A stretch of DNA of 24,865 nt. Origin: DASZCR01 sp035942915 (GTDB taxonomy: Bacteria > Acidobacteriota > Blastocatellia > Pyrinomonadales > Pyrinomonadaceae). Location: positions 1 through 24,865 of the forward strand of contig DASZCR010000273.1 of NCBI GenBank assembly GCA_035942915.1. Direction: 5' to 3'. Below, piece by piece: positions 23,901 to 24,865 of this stretch. Position 1 is the stretch's first letter. Each line of letters begins with the position of its first letter. A program made the translations under genes and the position numbers. The notes under the pieces were generated by a model that was not told the DNA's origin, did no database searches, and was given only the letters and a program-made list of their open reading frames with translations.

Positions 23901-24865
23901 GTCGCGCCTCGTCAACTACTCGGCGGTGGCGACGACGCGCTTTCGCGAGTACTTCCCGCCGTCGAAGTTGGAGACTGAGGCGGAAAAGGAGAAGGAGCGT
24001 CAGTTGCACACGCGCACGTCGGCGAAGCTCTCGCTGCGCATCAACAGCAGCGCGCGTCCCGAAGCGCCGAAGGTGCTCTACATCATCCCGGCCTTCCGCT
24101 GGACGAAGAGCGCAGCCAGCAGCCAACGACACGGCGGCGGACTGCGCGTCTACATGGAGCGCGGCTGGTATTCATCGGGCGACGGCGAGTTGCTCGGCGT
24201 GGTTCTCAGTTCCGACGCCTCCGCTTCGAGTCCGCCCGTCATCCTCGACGACAAACACCCGCTCAAGCCGTTCGTCTCGCAATGGGGCGCAGACCCGCTG
24301 CGCGCCTCGGCCGGAACCAACGGCCTGCTCGCGCCTGAGCATTTCACGAACGCGCTCAAGGCCAACCCTTCGGGCGGGAGTTTCCAGACGACGGGACTCA
24401 GCCTCGACGAGTTGCCCGGTGGCTCTCCGGTCTCGGTCGCGCCGCACGCCGTCGGCTACGACGAGGTGCGGCGGCTCTGGTACTGCGACATCGAGATTAA
24501 CCCCGGCGATTCCTACTTCCCCTTCGTCCGTCTGGCGCTGGCGCGCTACCAGCCGAACTCAATCGCGGGCGTCCACCTCTCGCGCGTCGTGCTCGCAGAC
24601 TTCGTCCAACTCGCGCCCGGACGCACCGTCAGCGTCTCCCCCTTCGCAGGCACTCCGCCGCGATGCAACGTCACCGTCACGGGCAAGACCTACAGCCGCT
24701 TCAGGGGCGCAGGCGACGCCATCCAGACCGGCGGCACAAGCGTCACGGCGACCGTCGAGACCGTCAACGCAAAGGCGAACACCGGCGGGCGGAGGAAAGA
24801 AGAAGAGCTCGAATGGATACCGGGCAACGTCTTCTCTCTGCAACCGAGCGCGGATGCTGCGTCGT
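20968..24865 (+). CDS. Second giant protein of unknown function, 3' end outside window
   Basis: The frame stays open from ATG 20968 to the window end, giving 1,299 codons without a stop, so the gene is cut by the window edge. GGGAG at 20955-20959, eight bases before the ATG, supports the start. I see no signal peptide or membrane helix: the N-terminus reads MSFAQKVILTTLPRGVEVDA, then LLLSVFVSPRL. A fibronectin-III-like strand pair appears near residues 545-570 (RLRFGNRYQMRVRTVDLAGNS), and a conserved-looking block lies at about 1030-1085 (VLYIIPAFRW, GGGLRVYMERGWYSSGDGELLGVVLSSD). No enzyme motif was recognised. It follows the Tat-exported giant by 48 bases, so the two are likely co-expressed and may act together. 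If it is exported, it would need to travel with a partner or by another route. Confidence 0.85.
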   Translation, partial: MSFAQKVILTTLPRGVEVDAAGQTRLLLSVFVSPRLTATSDENLPDGETVLDKYKDFLDWPLTLSKLRFKVALAGQSFDEPARVERAGGDDAPRSELWKALFSSSTLVRSYVFDKFTDRAVRSFPVKPIETFLKERYGTVAAERAAPTRCTPRLLPKMEYPVTGSLFSPTTFGALTPQSLAEAKGAVEKQLQTNKAFITAQIPNLAFAFALLACFHEGTHYTKDKATDAPPQQSEPPKVPVFDFHQMVSSLGDYPHVMRRLGLVIDLAVTAENVPPSGRVGVSLLDGSALQGTTVTPLTMFEFDAARRRFAAAPKEAQTSVLRDGMLRLDDESLYGLVQVDVDGAAIKLLNYVEQAEQAMSHPSTGTPQKSALPALRSAGISLVKTDHAFDLVQTFDISAQNDAKLVESGQPEITLSAEQLVRGYRVDVREAKADAADAPWRSLCWRSGTYRFLNDPALPQLKIDDEGIVDIAATESTCGLSGGASPDLKLHESMFRWAGWSLSVPKPLCPGDPLSLAPNTAQNSFNFRASFDLAAGEDKLLPRLRFGNRYQMRVRTVDLAGNSLPPQETAAITTKRAITYGRFEPVNWPLVLLREAVSGSQPIPGKEGESVHRLVVRSDFETPTLKANETSERHIVPARSNSEVAEIHGMFDKADGTGLDKNCFKTIAGKNGALAEVEPAAQLTLPYLPDPLAFGATFLGLPGQDLVQVSFRPGDTQWPDLKPFRLRVVGVPDSSAVEPPDFSEQDGARVLSVSLPQAEVVRVRLSTYLTDIDSEDYDEPKKVLAAGGRVLNQLGLWPWMEEWVTTQGANPSEVENWLHLARLITLTGLHWMVTPYRELVLVHAVGRPLTEPTVGLTATKDATAMTFARLGGQMVCDGKSTGKLDVLADWEEPRDDPHEPQPHAPSKPPASGMSDPVTGQAHVLEIPINLPEIPFNQDVLNELALAHAGQQIGTFNLAEGIVTLTNADLRHEFGDTKSRLVNYSAVATTRFREYFPPSKLETEAEKEKERQLHTRTSAKLSLRINSSARPEAPKVLYIIPAFRWTKSAASSQRHGGGLRVYMERGWYSSGDGELLGVVLSSDASASSPPVILDDKHPLKPFVSQWGADPLRASAGTNGLLAPEHFTNALKANPSGGSFQTTGLSLDELPGGSPVSVAPHAVGYDEVRRLWYCDIEINPGDSYFPFVRLALARYQPNSIAGVHLSRVVLADFVQLAPGRTVSVSPFAGTPPRCNVTVTGKTYSRFRGAGDAIQTGGTSVTATVETVNAKANTGGRRKEEELEWIPGNVFSLQPSADAAS

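Overview
The window looks like chromosomal DNA from a GC-rich, Gram-negative-type bacterium, most likely an acidobacterium of the Blastocatellia type. This is an inference from gene style: an ECF sigma factor of the TIGR02999/Sigma70_ECF kind next to a membrane Ser/Thr kinase, DUF4384 proteins, and a secreted TPR-CHAT protein. No rRNA, tRNA, CRISPR array, integrase or transposase was seen. All genes I can support lie on the + strand.

Region 1 (1-8164) is a signalling cassette. About 600 bp of AT-rich non-coding DNA with a dispersed GGAAGAACTTTATT repeat comes first. It is followed by an ECF sigma factor, a transmembrane Ser/Thr kinase with a DUF4384-like outer domain, a small orphan protein, a secreted TPR-CHAT protein with an intact His/Cys pair, and a second, exported DUF4384 protein whose ribosome-binding site overlaps the CHAT stop codon. 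A hairpin of about 20 bp sits just before the CHAT start. A reasonable model is kinase/sigma control of a secreted CHAT protease, with DUF4384 domains as shared sensing or partner modules. No target is visible.

Region 2 (8165-11279) starts with a 400-bp gap holding a possible promoter. It then carries a sugar-phosphate-type nucleotidyltransferase and a fused nucleotidyltransferase/aminoglycoside-phosphotransferase-like protein. In the fused protein the nucleotidyltransferase half seems to have lost an active-site Asp. The pair probably makes an activated precursor for a surface polysaccharide.

Region 3 (11341-16233) is one 1,629-residue gene with a DUF4297/Cap4-like nuclease motif, a P-loop STAND-type NTPase core and about 1,100 residues of helical repeats. 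This is the architecture of Avs (antiviral STAND) phage-defence proteins. It is the best candidate here for a new defence system.

Region 4 (16234-24865) has a possible promoter and two very large, GC-rich genes of unknown function, 48 bp apart. The first carries a twin-arginine signal. The second has no visible signal and runs off the window end without a stop. They look like a co-expressed pair of large beta-rich proteins.
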